Shown here: positions 16,903 through 24,423 of the stretch, piece by piece | How positions within the stretch are numbered: the stretch's first letter is position 1 | Layout of the letters: each line of letters begins with the position of its first letter | Assembly: GCF_003612565.1 (NCBI RefSeq) | Contig: NZ_RAZG01000037.1 | Location: 1 to 37,868, forward strand | Direction of reading: 5' to 3' | Origin: Roseburia sp. 1XD42-69 | GTDB lineage: Bacteria > Bacillota > Clostridia > Lachnospirales > Lachnospiraceae | Length of the DNA stretch: 37,868 bases | Position numbers and translations under genes: made by a program | Notes under the pieces: model-generated | What the model was told of the DNA's origin: nothing | The model's input: only the letters and a program-made list of their open reading frames with translations | The model's database searches: none

Positions 16903-18362
16903 ATTCCTTCCTTTAGTATATCTGCAATCAAATCTCTTTCGTCCATGGGATATTTTTTCCCCTTGATTTCCTGGTAATCCTCATGGCCTTTTCCCGCCAG
17001 GACAATGACATCCCCCGGCCTGCCATTTTTTATGGCATAGCGGATGGCTTCTTTTCTGTCAATTATCTCCACATATTTGCCCTCTGTCTTTTCGATTCCG
17101 GTTTTAATGTCATCGATAATAGCCTGGGGCTCTTCAAACCTGGGATTATCGGAGGTAATTATGGTTAAATCCGCAAGCTCTCCAGAAACCTCCCCCATCT
17201 CATAGCGCCTGGACTTGGCCCGGTTCCCCCCGCAGCCGAACAGGCATACAAGCCTTCCAGGCTCATACTCTTTTAAAGTAGTCAAAAGGCTCTTTAAACT
17301 CATGGCATTGTGGGCGTAGTCAATCATTAAGGTAAATTCATCGGAAACTTTTACCATCTCAATCCTTCCCTTGGTCTTTGCCCCCTTTAGGGCCTGCTTC
17401 ATCACTTCCACAGAAACGCCGAAATGACGGCAGATGGCAATGGCGGTAAGGGAATTGTAGACGCTGAATTTTCCCGGCACATCAATTTCCACATGAAAAT
17501 CCAAAAGCCCTGCTGTATGGTATGTTACCCCCAGGTATCCCGGCCTGTGGATACAGCGCATATCCTCCGCCCGAAGGTCTGCCTCCCGGGAAAACCCAAA
17601 GGTCTCCACCTTGCAGGTATGGCCTGTTAATACATCCTGCCAGTGCACATCATCCATATTTACAATACCGATTCTGCACTGACGAAACAGAAGGCTCTTA
17701 CATGCCATATATTCTTCAAAACTTTTGTGTTCGTTAGGGCCGATATGGTCCGGCTCCAAATTGGTAAAAATTCCAATTTCAAATGTAAAGCCCGCCGTCC
17801 TGTGCATCATAAGGCCCTGGGAGGAAACTTCCATCACACAGCAGTCGCATCCCTTTTCCACCATTTTGCGGAAATACTTTTGTATCAGGTAAGATTCCGG
17901 CGTGGTATTGGCGGAGGGTATCACTTCCTCCCCGATTACCGTCTCTATGGTTCCCATAAGCCCTACTTTGTGCCCGGCTCCCTCCAAAATGGATTTTACC
18001 ATATAGGTGGTGGTGGTTTTCCCCTTTGTCCCTGTCACTCCAATGACTTTTAATTCATTGGCGGGATAATCAAAGTAGGCCGCTGACAAAAGCGCCAATG
18101 CATATCTTGTATCCTCTACCAAAATCACTGTCACATTTTCCGGCGCAGATACCTCCTCCATCACCACAAGGACAGATGCGCCCATTTCCGCCGCCTCCCC
18201 TGCAAAAACGTGGCCGTCCGCCTGGGCCCCTTTCACACAGACAAACATGCAGTCTTTTGTCACTTTCCTGGAATCGTACACCAAATCCGTAATGGTTTTA
18301 TGAAGGCTTCCCTGGAGGATTTTATACTCCAGCCCTTCCAATAATTGATTCAGTTCTCTCAT
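16899..18362 (-). CDS. murE: UDP-MurNAc-tripeptide synthetase MurE, meso-DAP type (487 aa)
   Basis: MurE adds the third amino acid to UDP-MurNAc-L-Ala-D-Glu in peptidoglycan precursor synthesis. The ATP loop is GVTGTKGKTTTT (109-120), and the carbamylated-Lys position is K222 in YMACKSLLF. The specificity motif DNPR (405-408) is the one used by meso-diaminopimelate-adding enzymes, so the wall is predicted to be DAP type. It is the first gene of the long train, with its own promoter just upstream, away from any dcw cluster in view. That placement ties wall synthesis to prkC/stp in one transcript, if the operon is continuous. Confidence 0.96.
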   Translation of the reverse strand: MRELNQLLEGLEYKILQGSLHKTITDLVYDSRKVTKDCMFVCVKGAQADGHVFAGEAAEMGASVLVVMEEVSAPENVTVILVEDTRYALALLSAAYFDYPANELKVIGVTGTKGKTTTTYMVKSILEGAGHKVGLMGTIETVIGEEVIPSANTTPESYLIQKYFRKMVEKGCDCCVMEVSSQGLMMHRTAGFTFEIGIFTNLEPDHIGPNEHKSFEEYMACKSLLFRQCRIGIVNMDDVHWQDVLTGHTCKVETFGFSREADLRAEDMRCIHRPGYLGVTYHTAGLLDFHVEIDVPGKFSVYNSLTAIAICRHFGVSVEVMKQALKGAKTKGRIEMVKVSDEFTLMIDYAHNAMSLKSLLTTLKEYEPGRLVCLFGCGGNRAKSRRYEMGEVSGELADLTIITSDNPRFEEPQAIIDDIKTGIEKTEGKYVEIIDRKEAIRYAIKNGRPGDVIVLAGKGHEDYQEIKGKKYPMDERDLIADILKEGI

Positions 18363-18417
18363 GCTTCTTTCACCCTTTCCCGTTTCGTTTTCGGGTCTTT
18401 TACAGCTTTTTCACATT

Positions 18418-18446
18418 ATTATATGATAAAAGCGGGAATTTTACAA
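18418..18446 (-). promoter_or_regulatory. Promoter of the murE-thiN gene train
   Basis: On the minus strand TTGTAA (18441-18446) and a perfect TATAAT (18418-18423) are separated by 17 bp. Transcription would begin near 18411, about 50 nt before the murE ATG. No other comparable promoter is needed before 5095, given the tight gene spacing. Confidence 0.75.
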
Positions 18447-18592
18447 GTGCGAAGCATTTACAAATAGAGCCAGGAATGTAGGATTACAATACATGGGTTA
18501 AACCAGATAAAGAAAAAACTCAAAATTTTGTGTAAGGCAGCAGACACAACAATGTGGAGTGAATGTCGAATGGGGATAACCTTGCGCCGCAG

Positions 18593-18694
18593 CTAATTAA
18601 AATCGACTTCGCCGTTTGGCCAGTGAGGTTTTGTAAAGGACTTTTTAATCAGATTCACAAAAAATTTACATTTCAGGGCAAAAAAATAAGGCAT
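18593..18694 (-). CDS. Small ORF of 33 aa in element debris
   Basis: An ATG-started frame encodes MPYFFALKCKFF...KPHWPNGEVDFN. It resembles short predicted proteins I recall beside conjugative elements in Lachnospiraceae, where this DNA is conserved. That similarity may reflect a conserved DNA or RNA element rather than a made protein. It has no clear ribosome binding site. Confidence 0.3.
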   Translation of the reverse strand: MPYFFALKCKFFVNLIKKSFTKPHWPNGEVDFN

Positions 18695-18704
18695 GGAACC
18701 TATT

Positions 18705-18824
18705 TTAAATGATATGCTCCCCCGGCTGATACTTTTCCATGATTTCAGCCCTTGCAACATCCACCCATGCGTTCAGATTTTGGACTGCCCAGCGCAGACT
18801 TGGAGAAGTGCGTCTGCTCCCTGT
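18705..18824 (-). pseudogene. C-terminal fragment of an unrecognised element gene
   Basis: Forty codons stay open up to a stop at 18705 and read like real protein: SPSLRWAVQNLNAWVDVARA then EIMEKYQPGEHII. There is no start codon, and the frame is closed by TAG at 18825-18827. It ends 10 nt before the small ORF downstream. I do not recognise the family; the rest of the gene seems lost. Confidence 0.4.
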
Positions 18825-18918
18825 CTACCCGATAAATGAGATTCTATCAAATCAACTCAAACACCATTCTGCAATACTTTCAATCGCTTTCTCCCATACA
18901 TAAAAACTGATGTGGTTT

Positions 18919-19119
18919 TTACAAGCAGAAAATGAGATAGCGTTTCCCTGTTTTAATAAACGAAATCAGCTTTTCCGCATCGTCAAAATCATAATAATCG
19001 CCAGTAAATCCTGTACGGTGATATAATTCTTTCTCCTCCTTCAAATCCCGATTTGCCGTTGCTTTATTATATATCCATTTTTCAAAAAATAAAAGCGATT
19101 TCTTATACTTTCTGTTCAT
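18919..19119 (-). CDS. Hypothetical 66-aa protein
   Basis: The frame starts at an ATG that overlaps the end of the upstream remnant by 17 nt. It reads MNRKYKKSLLFFEKWIYNKA, then a charged middle and an ending TGKRYLIFCL. There is no strong ribosome binding site, no domain I know, and no transmembrane segment. It may be a truncated element gene rather than a working protein. Confidence 0.3.
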   Translation of the reverse strand: MNRKYKKSLLFFEKWIYNKATANRDLKEEKELYHRTGFTGDYYDFDDAEKLISFIKTGKRYLIFCL

Positions 19120-19333
19120 CAAAACGGAACTTGAACAATGCGGCAACAAGCCGGGATTTTATGCTGTCCTCCGTATCCCTGTCGATATGCCCGTTTTCAA
19201 TGGCGGCAAGTTCCCCGTTGGTGAGGATAACTATCTTACCGCATACTGTAATGGGATATTCTTCATAGAGCGGTGCTGGCGGTCTATCTCTTGTTTTCGG
19301 TTGCTTGCTTCTTTACCGTACATAAGCATTCAT
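19103..19333 (-). pseudogene. Broken small element gene with internal stop
   Basis: From 19312 to 19103 an open frame reads KQPKTRDRPPAPLYEEYPIT, VCGKIVILTNGELAAIENGH and onward to LVAALFKFRFDEQKV. The composition and acidic/hydrophobic patterning look like a true folded protein. The only in-frame ATG (19331-19333) is cut off by TAA at 19313-19315 after six codons. I recall similar small proteins in clostridial conjugative elements, but no function. Nonsense mutation, indel or loss of the 5' end would each explain it. Confidence 0.45.
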
Positions 19334-19371
19334 ACACGGAATCTTGTAAATGTTCTATTTGATATGTATAT

Positions 19372-20187
19372 TCAACATTTTACTGTCTCCTTGCGATTTA
19401 TTGTTGCGTTTTCCCAAAATTCTTCCATCACTTTACAAAACCTCTGGGGCACATCCATATTTACACAATGCCCTGCCTTTTCAAAAATCACGACTTCCGC
19501 CTGGGGCTCTGCGCTTTTCCACATTTCCACTGCCCTGCGTTCCATTGGTATATCAAACTCTCCGCACCCAATCAACAAAGGATACATTCTTGGTTTCGTC
19601 TGATGTACGTTTACCATACAGCCCAAAGATGCCAGATACCTAAATGATTTTTTGGGGAATTGAATATTCATATCATAAAACTCATTTTGCGCCTCCTGGG
19701 TATAGGCTGATATTTTCTTATTTGCTTTTGCAAACCACTTAATGGAAAAGAGCGCTTTAAACATCATTAGCATCTGTGAGGCGCTGTTTTCCTTCTGCAT
19801 AGTTACATCAAAATGATTAATGTCATATCCCCCGAAACAGGCAAGGGATTTTACCGATTTCGGATACTTATTTGCAAAATCCTGTGCCAATACGGCGCCT
19901 AAGGAAACACCTGCTATATGTACTTGATCAATTTTTTCTGCTTTCAAAATATCAGAAATCCATGCCGACATTTTTTCTATACTGTCGCCTTTTTTCGTCT
20001 CTGTTGATTTTCCATGGCCGATAATATCAACCGCCAATATGTTATACCGGCTTTCAAAATATGCAAACTGGGATTGAAACATTTTATGGCTCACAAATGC
20101 GGCATGGAGAAATAGGATCCACTCCTTGTGATTATTCCCGCCGACGTAATATACAATGGGAGAAGAATCTAACCGGAACTGTTTCAT
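19372..20187 (-). CDS. Alpha/beta hydrolase (271 aa)
   Basis: This is a soluble alpha/beta-hydrolase-fold enzyme with a complete predicted triad: nucleophile S95 in GVSLG, acid D212 in GEFD, and H240 in AGHCVNMD. HAAFVSHK near residue 28 would form the oxyanion region, and DIIGHGKST is the usual strand after it. Substrate is not predictable; esterase, lipase or peptidase roles are all possible. Its ATG overlaps the PadR regulator stop (ATGA), so the pair is one transcript, probably repressed until an inducing compound appears. Confidence 0.85.
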   Translation of the reverse strand: MKQFRLDSSPIVYYVGGNNHKEWILFLHAAFVSHKMFQSQFAYFESRYNILAVDIIGHGKSTETKKGDSIEKMSAWISDILKAEKIDQVHIAGVSLGAVLAQDFANKYPKSVKSLACFGGYDINHFDVTMQKENSASQMLMMFKALFSIKWFAKANKKISAYTQEAQNEFYDMNIQFPKKSFRYLASLGCMVNVHQTKPRMYPLLIGCGEFDIPMERRAVEMWKSAEPQAEVVIFEKAGHCVNMDVPQRFCKVMEEFWENATINRKETVKC

Positions 20188-20723
20188 TGGTTTTCGCCCT
20201 CCATTTCCTTGATTAGTTTTTTATACCATTCTATATTGAATTTCATAAAATCCCTTCCGTAACGAGCCGCCGCAAGCTGATAAAAAATGATATCCCTGTT
20301 TTCTTCCGTGACACTCATACTTTCCCCCTCATGGCAAATAGACTGTAATATATGATATTTTTCCGTCAACTGGGAAAGATAGTTTTCAATATTCATTCTG
20401 CGGCTTGTCTTATCTGAAAAGCCCATAAAATATACCTTTACCAATTCCGGGTTTCTTGTGCCCAGCGATTCAAAGGGGCTGTTTATCCATTGAAAAAAGC
20501 ATGCCTTCCCCCTGTCCGTGATAGAATAGATTTTTTTATGTCTCCCTTTTTCCACAATTTCCGTAAAACAGATATCTCCAGTATTCAGCAGTTTTTTAAC
20601 CGCTGCCTGTATGCTGCCCATACTGCTGCTGTACATTAAATCCATCCCTTTGCCAACCCGTTCCCTTAACTGATAAATTGTTCTGCTTTGCAAAAGCAAA
20701 AGCCCAAGTATTATATGATCCAT
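20184..20723 (-). CDS. PadR-family transcriptional regulator (179 aa)
   Basis: PadR proteins are winged-helix repressors that respond to phenolics, antibiotics or other small molecules. The N-terminal domain begins MDHIILGLLLLQSRTIYQLR and continues through SSSMGSIQAAVKKLL to the wing GRHKKIYSITDRGK. The C-terminal half (about 95-179) is the helical dimer region with W/Y-rich end. The ATG at 20723 has AGAGGA 4 nt upstream; an earlier in-frame start at 20759 lacks one. It is coupled to the hydrolase and is likely autoregulatory, given the palindrome at its promoter. Confidence 0.9.
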   Translation of the reverse strand: MDHIILGLLLLQSRTIYQLRERVGKGMDLMYSSSMGSIQAAVKKLLNTGDICFTEIVEKGRHKKIYSITDRGKACFFQWINSPFESLGTRNPELVKVYFMGFSDKTSRRMNIENYLSQLTEKYHILQSICHEGESMSVTEENRDIIFYQLAAARYGRDFMKFNIEWYKKLIKEMEGENQ

Positions 20724-20784
20724 GTTTCCTCTTTTTTGTCCTTCTTTTTGGACATACAATTATGTCTAAAGGACTTCCCTTCAT

Positions 20785-20803
20785 ATATTACTATTAGTAA
20801 CAT
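20785..20803. promoter_or_regulatory. Candidate PadR operator
   Basis: A near-perfect inverted repeat has the core TTACTA-T-TAGTAA (20788-20800) and extends to 9-bp arms with one mismatch. It sits at the predicted transcription start of the padR-hydrolase operon, where binding would block RNA polymerase. Confidence 0.55.
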
Positions 20804-20807
20804 ATTT

Positions 20808-20836
20808 ATCTTACATCTTTGTGAATTAATTGTCAA
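20808..20836 (-). promoter_or_regulatory. Promoter of the padR-hydrolase operon
   Basis: On the minus strand TTGACA (20831-20836) and TAAGAT (20808-20813) are separated by 17 bp. The start point would fall on the palindrome at 20785-20803. Confidence 0.75.
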
Positions 20837-21078
20837 TAGAATATTCGTTTCGTGCCTTTCCCTCCAATTTTCCACATTTTTTCTCCCACTCCGATACGGG
20901 AAGGGGATTTATAAGATACTCCAGTCCCGGCTGCTCCCTTTGATGCTGAGGAGGAAACCCATTCAAATCTTTCCTGTTATAACCACATATGCAATCTTTA
21001 TTCATTTTTTATTTTCCGCTGCTGGTTTTCACTCTATCATATGCCTGAAATTTCATATGGTTCCCCCATTGATTTCTG
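20837..21078. other. Intergenic spacer between divergent promoters
   Basis: Nothing coding is seen between the PadR promoter and the promoter of the PH-domain gene. The whole gene-free gap runs from 20724 to 21144. AACCACATATG near 20980 and CATATGGTT near 21054 are loosely complementary over a long distance. Confidence 0.4.
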
Positions 21079-21107
21079 TTGCAGTGCGGCACAAAATCAT
21101 GTATACT
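21079..21107 (+). promoter_or_regulatory. Promoter of the PH-domain gene
   Basis: TTGCAG (21079-21084) and TATACT (21102-21107) with a 17-bp spacer, about 38 bp before the ATG. Confidence 0.65.
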
Positions 21108-21144
21108 CATATTCATAAAAATACCCACGGAAACGGAGAACCAT

Positions 21145-21543
21145 ATGTCAGAAGAAATGAATCAGAAAGAAAATGAAGAAGTTGTTTACAATTTAAGAAA
21201 ACGCCTGCTATTTTTCGGGCTTCCCTGGACTTTCACCAAATATATCATTACACCCTCCATGCTTACCATGGATGAAGGTCTCTTTAAGACAGTGGAAAAT
21301 GACTGCTACATGTACAAAATCCAGGATGTGCGCCTGACCCAGACACTGATGGAGAAAATTTTTGGCCTTGGCACAGTGGAATGTTTTTCCGGGGATATCA
21401 CCAATCCTGATTTAACCCTGGTACATATCAAACAGGCAAAAGAAGTAAAAAATTTTATTTTGGAGGCCTCAGAAAAGGCACGCATAAAACGGAGAACCGT
21501 CACAACCTATGACATCGGCATAAATTCGGATGATATTTCATAA
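21145..21543 (+). CDS. Bacterial PH-domain protein (133 aa)
   Basis: The protein matches the bPH (YdbS/YdbT-like) fold. A short charged N-terminus is followed by FTKYIITPSMLTMDEGLFKT and KIQDVRLTQTLMEKIFGLGT, a typical pattern of paired strands, then VECFSGDITNPDLTLVHIKQ and a C-terminal helix. There is no transmembrane helix, so it is soluble or peripheral. The ATG at 21145 has GGAGA 5 nt upstream; an in-frame ATG at 21079 lies in the promoter. It stands alone with its own promoter and terminator. The family's role is unknown. Confidence 0.75.
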   Translation: MSEEMNQKENEEVVYNLRKRLLFFGLPWTFTKYIITPSMLTMDEGLFKTVENDCYMYKIQDVRLTQTLMEKIFGLGTVECFSGDITNPDLTLVHIKQAKEVKNFILEASEKARIKRRTVTTYDIGINSDDIS

Positions 21544-21555
21544 TACGGCACACAG

Positions 21556-21612
21556 AAAAAAGCTGTAAAGCAAGAGTTCTGACAAAGAGAACCCTTACTC
21601 ACAGCCTTTTTT
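21556..21612. terminator. Bidirectional terminator
   Basis: AAAAAAGCTGT (21556-21566) pairs with ACAGCCTTTTTT (21601-21612) around an inner hairpin GTTCT/AGAAC. T runs exist on both strands. It separates the PH-domain gene from the converging CmpB-like gene. Confidence 0.65.
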
Positions 21613-21640
21613 CCATGGCACATCCAAAGGATATATGTGA

Positions 21641-22042
21641 CTATCCTTCCCTGCACAAAATTTTTTCAAAAATCAGCCCTGCCCCCATCCAAAGGGGCAG
21701 ATAATCCAGCCGGATTAATCCGTCAATATTCAGTTTTGCCTTGCTGTAATCCCAAGGGCATAAATTGTGGCGCTTCAGGAAACTTCCGCTCATATATTCC
21801 ACAGACAGAATTCCCACCCCGTAAATGCCGCTTCTAAGCAGTGTGGGACATTTTTTTAAAAGAGGGTACGCCTCACCAATCACCGCCGCCAGGCCATAGA
21901 TGGGAAACATCCACACAGATGTATTTCCCATTAATTTCAGGTCTTTTTTTCGGAAAGAGCCCAGGGATGTATAGATAATTTCCATGCACCATCCGGTTAA
22001 ACCGCAGATGGCAAAGTTTTTTTCTAATTGATGTTTTTTCAT
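21641..22042 (-). CDS. CmpB-like integral membrane protein (133 aa)
   Basis: The protein fits the family named putative ABC-transporter type IV (CmpB-like), for which transport has not been shown. Hydrophobic segments lie near residues 10-28, 43-58, 69-85 and 112-128. Conserved-looking motifs are GWCMEIIYTS, WMFPIYGLAA and LCPWDYSKAKLNIDGLIRLD, typical of the family. There is no Shine-Dalgarno sequence before the ATG, which is unusual here. A TATAAT lies about 30 bp upstream. It follows trxA by 35 bp on the same strand but may have its own promoter. Confidence 0.8.
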   Translation of the reverse strand: MKKHQLEKNFAICGLTGWCMEIIYTSLGSFRKKDLKLMGNTSVWMFPIYGLAAVIGEAYPLLKKCPTLLRSGIYGVGILSVEYMSGSFLKRHNLCPWDYSKAKLNIDGLIRLDYLPLWMGAGLIFEKILCREG

Positions 22043-22077
22043 GGAAATAGGATATACAGCTTAAAAAATATTATACA

Positions 22078-22389
22078 TTACAAATATTTTTTCACCAGTT
22101 TAATCAAATTCTTCTTTGGCTGAAATCCCACCTGGGTCTCCATCTGCTCCCCATTTTTCATTACCACTAAAGTGGGAACGCTTTGCACCGTAAACTCCCT
22201 GGACAGAGAAGGGCTTTCATCCACATCTACTTTGTAAAATGAGGCCGAGCCGGCAAGCTCCACGGAAACTTCCTCAAATACCGGTGCAAGCATCTGACAG
22301 GGGCCGCACCAGGTGGCGGAAAAATCAATCACTGACACCCCTTCTTTTTTTACCTTGTCAAATTCTTTATCTGTAATCTTCAAAACCAT
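22078..22389 (-). CDS. trxA: Thioredoxin (103 aa)
   Basis: A classical thioredoxin reducing protein disulfides. The active site is WCGPC with C28 and C31, followed by DVDESPSLSREFTVQSVPTL with the conserved cis-Pro. Length is standard. The ribosome binding site AGGAGG is well placed. It lies 15 nt after the flavoprotein gene, which suggests that this flavoprotein is its reductase. Confidence 0.97.
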   Translation of the reverse strand: MVLKITDKEFDKVKKEGVSVIDFSATWCGPCQMLAPVFEEVSVELAGSASFYKVDVDESPSLSREFTVQSVPTLVVMKNGEQMETQVGFQPKKNLIKLVKKYL

Positions 22390-22404
22390 ACTAAATCCTT
22401 CCTC

Positions 22405-23271
22405 CTATTTCGTTTTATTTTTTCCATCCAGATAAGAAACAGCAGACAATGCCGCCACATTTCCCTCTCCGGCAGATTTCACGTACTGAAAAGGCAGTCC
22501 TGTCATATCACCGCAGGCAAAACACCCCTCTATGCTTGTTTCCATGCTTCTGTCCACCTGGACATAGGAACCCTCCATGGAAAGCCCCGGCACCAGTTGG
22601 GAAGGTGCCACGCTCTCCCGTAAGAAAAATACCCCGTCCACCTCATAGGTATTTTTGTCCGTGACAAACCGCTTTACTTTTTCTTTTCCTTCCACAGCCA
22701 CCGGTTTCTCCCGAATCACTTTGATATCACCGGATAATGCAACGTCCTCTTTATACATAGGGAAATATAATACTTCCTCTGCCGTCTCCGCCATAAATTC
22801 CGCTTCCTTTTCTTCCTTGGGGGAAAATCCCACGATAGCGGCTCTCTTCCCTTTGTACAAAGGGGCATCGCAGGTGGCACAGTAGCTCACCCCTCTGCCT
22901 AAAAACTCCTGTTCCCCGGGATAAGTTTTTCCATGGTGGACGCCTGTGGCAAGAATCACGGAATCCGCCTCATAATTATTCCCTGTTCCCTGGATTGCGA
23001 AGCTCTCCCCCATGGCGTATACCGCATTTACCTTATCCTCCGTCACTTCAATTTCCATTGCCTTTAAATGGGATGCATAGGCCTCCCCCAGTTCCGGACC
23101 CGATACCTCTGGAAATCCGGGATAGTTGTAAATTTTCTGGGCTTTCTCTATCTTATCGCTGAACCTGCCGTTTCCCAAGAGCAAAATATTTTTATTCCGT
23201 AATTTGGCAGTAATTGCGGCGGAAATTCCTGCCGGCCCGGTTCCTATAATCGCAATGTCATATTTTTCCAT
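22405..23271 (-). CDS. Thioredoxin reductase-like flavoprotein, probably not NADPH-dependent (288 aa)
   Basis: The fold is that of low-Mr thioredoxin reductase. FAD binding is shown by GTGPAG (10-15), ATGV (108-111) and FACGDMTG (251-258), and the redox pair is C131/C134 in YCATCDAPLYKG. The second nucleotide site is altered: the expected GGG(D/N)SA motif is replaced by GFSPKEEKEAE (148-158), and no HRR motif follows. Such loss is known in ferredoxin-dependent flavin thioredoxin reductases of clostridia. The natural donor here is therefore probably reduced ferredoxin; that is inference. The ATG at 23271 has AAGGAG upstream; a distal ATG at 23328 does not. It is in an operon with trxA. Confidence 0.85.
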   Translation of the reverse strand: MEKYDIAIIGTGPAGISAAITAKLRNKNILLLGNGRFSDKIEKAQKIYNYPGFPEVSGPELGEAYASHLKAMEIEVTEDKVNAVYAMGESFAIQGTGNNYEADSVILATGVHHGKTYPGEQEFLGRGVSYCATCDAPLYKGKRAAIVGFSPKEEKEAEFMAETAEEVLYFPMYKEDVALSGDIKVIREKPVAVEGKEKVKRFVTDKNTYEVDGVFFLRESVAPSQLVPGLSMEGSYVQVDRSMETSIEGCFACGDMTGLPFQYVKSAGEGNVAALSAVSYLDGKNKTK

Positions 23272-23371
23272 ATGAACTCCTTTTATTTTCTTACTGTTTA
23301 TAGTATTTTCCATTATTTTGTATTTCATAATCTATTTTACCATGTTTTTTAGAAAAGTGGATAAAAAATTC

Positions 23372-23400
23372 TTGTATTTTCCTCTTTAAAAGTATATGAT
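23372..23400 (+). promoter_or_regulatory. Promoter of pyrBI
   Basis: TTGTAT (23372-23377) and TATGAT (23395-23400) with a 17-bp spacer, about 100 bp before pyrB. Confidence 0.65.
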
Positions 23401-23426
23401 ATCAAGAGATTATATTCAAACAAAAA

Positions 23427-23476
23427 TACCCTGGGGCAAAATGTCTTCTGGGTACACAATACCGCCCTTTGCGGGC
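23427..23476 (+). promoter_or_regulatory. Possible structured leader of pyrBI
   Basis: TACCC (23427-23431) can pair with GGGTA (23450-23454), and a second small stem can form as GCCC/GGGC (23464-23467 with 23473-23476) or CCGC/GCGG (23462-23465 with 23471-23474). No T run follows, so a plain attenuator is not evident. AAGGAGG then lies 10 nt before the pyrB ATG. Confidence 0.3.
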
Positions 23477-23499
23477 AAGAATAAGGAGGCTAGATTTCT

Positions 23500-24423
23500 A
23501 TGCGCCATATGATGAGCCCTTTGGACCTGACTGTAGAAGAATTGGACGATCTTTTGCATCTGGCCAGTGATATTGAAAAAAATCCTGACAAATATGCACA
23601 TGCCTGTGACAGGAAAAAACTTGCCACCTGTTTTTATGAACCCAGCACCAGAACAAGGCTTAGTTTTGAAGCTGCCATGCAAAATTTAGGCGGCTCTGTG
23701 TTAGGTTTTTCCAGCGCTGATTCCAGTTCAGCCGCCAAAGGGGAAAGCGTTTCTGACACCATCCGGGTCATTTCCTGTTATGCAGATATCTGTGCCATCC
23801 GCCATCCCAAAGAAGGCGCTGCCCTTGTGGCATCCTCAAAATCAGGGATTCCGGTTATCAATGCCGGGGACGGCGGCCACCAGCACCCCACCCAGACCCT
23901 CACAGATTTAATGACGATCCACTCTTTAAAGGGAAGGCTTTCAGATCTCACCATCGGCCTGTGCGGTGATTTGAAATTCGGCCGTACCGTACATTCCCTG
24001 ATTCACGCCCTGATTCGCTACCCCAATATTAAATTTGTGCTGATTTCCCCCGAGGAATTAAGGATTCCCAGCTATATCAGGCAGGATGTCTTAGAAAAGC
24101 ACAAAATTCCCTTTGTGGAGATGGAACGCTTAGAGGACGCCATGCCGGATTTGGACATCCTTTACATGACAAGGGTACAGAAAGAACGTTTCTTCAACGA
24201 GGAAGACTATGTGCGGATGAAAGATTTCTACATTCTCACCAAAGAAAAACTTGCCCTGGCAAAAGAGGATATGCTGGTGCTCCACCCCCTGCCCCGTGTC
24301 AATGAAATTTCCGTGGAAGTGGATGATGACCCAAGAGCCGTATACTTTAAACAGGTTCAGTACGGTGTCTATATCAGAATGGCACTCATTCTCACCCTGT
24401 TAAAATGGAAGGAGGAACCCTGA
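23500..24423 (+). CDS. pyrB: Aspartate carbamoyltransferase catalytic chain (307 aa)
   Basis: PyrB joins carbamoyl phosphate and aspartate, the first committed step of pyrimidine synthesis. Carbamoyl-phosphate residues lie in [12 protein letters not shown], with DTIRVI and HPTQTLTDL after it. The aspartate domain shows [24 protein letters not shown] and HPLPRVNEI. Length is normal. It overlaps pyrI by one base, giving the regulated class of enzyme with paired catalytic and regulatory chains. Other pyr genes are not in the window. Confidence 0.97.
   Translation: MRHMMSPLDLTVEELDDLLHLASDIEKNPDKYAHACDRKKLATCFYEPSTRTRLSFEAAMQNLGGSVLGFSSADSSSAAKGESVSDTIRVISCYADICAIRHPKEGAALVASSKSGIPVINAGDGGHQHPTQTLTDLMTIHSLKGRLSDLTIGLCGDLKFGRTVHSLIHALIRYPNIKFVLISPEELRIPSYIRQDVLEKHKIPFVEMERLEDAMPDLDILYMTRVQKERFFNEEDYVRMKDFYILTKEKLALAKEDMLVLHPLPRVNEISVEVDDDPRAVYFKQVQYGVYIRMALILTLLKWKEEP

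Larger units (their letters stand above)
18447..19371. other. Gene-poor accessory stretch with mobile-element debris
   Basis: This 0.9-kb interval between murE and the hydrolase has no intact recognised gene. It contains at least four short minus-strand coding remnants, listed separately, in different frames and partly overlapping. Their order and strand agree with each other. The sequence is more AT-rich than the flanking core genes. The likely explanation is decay of an integrated conjugative or mobilizable element; no integrase, relaxase or direct-repeat ends are visible. Confidence 0.5.

Noticed and set aside
18447-18600. Riboswitch or T-box upstream of murE
   Set aside because: The murE promoter lies at 18418-18446 and leaves only about a 50-nt leader; no T-box or other known motif is visible.
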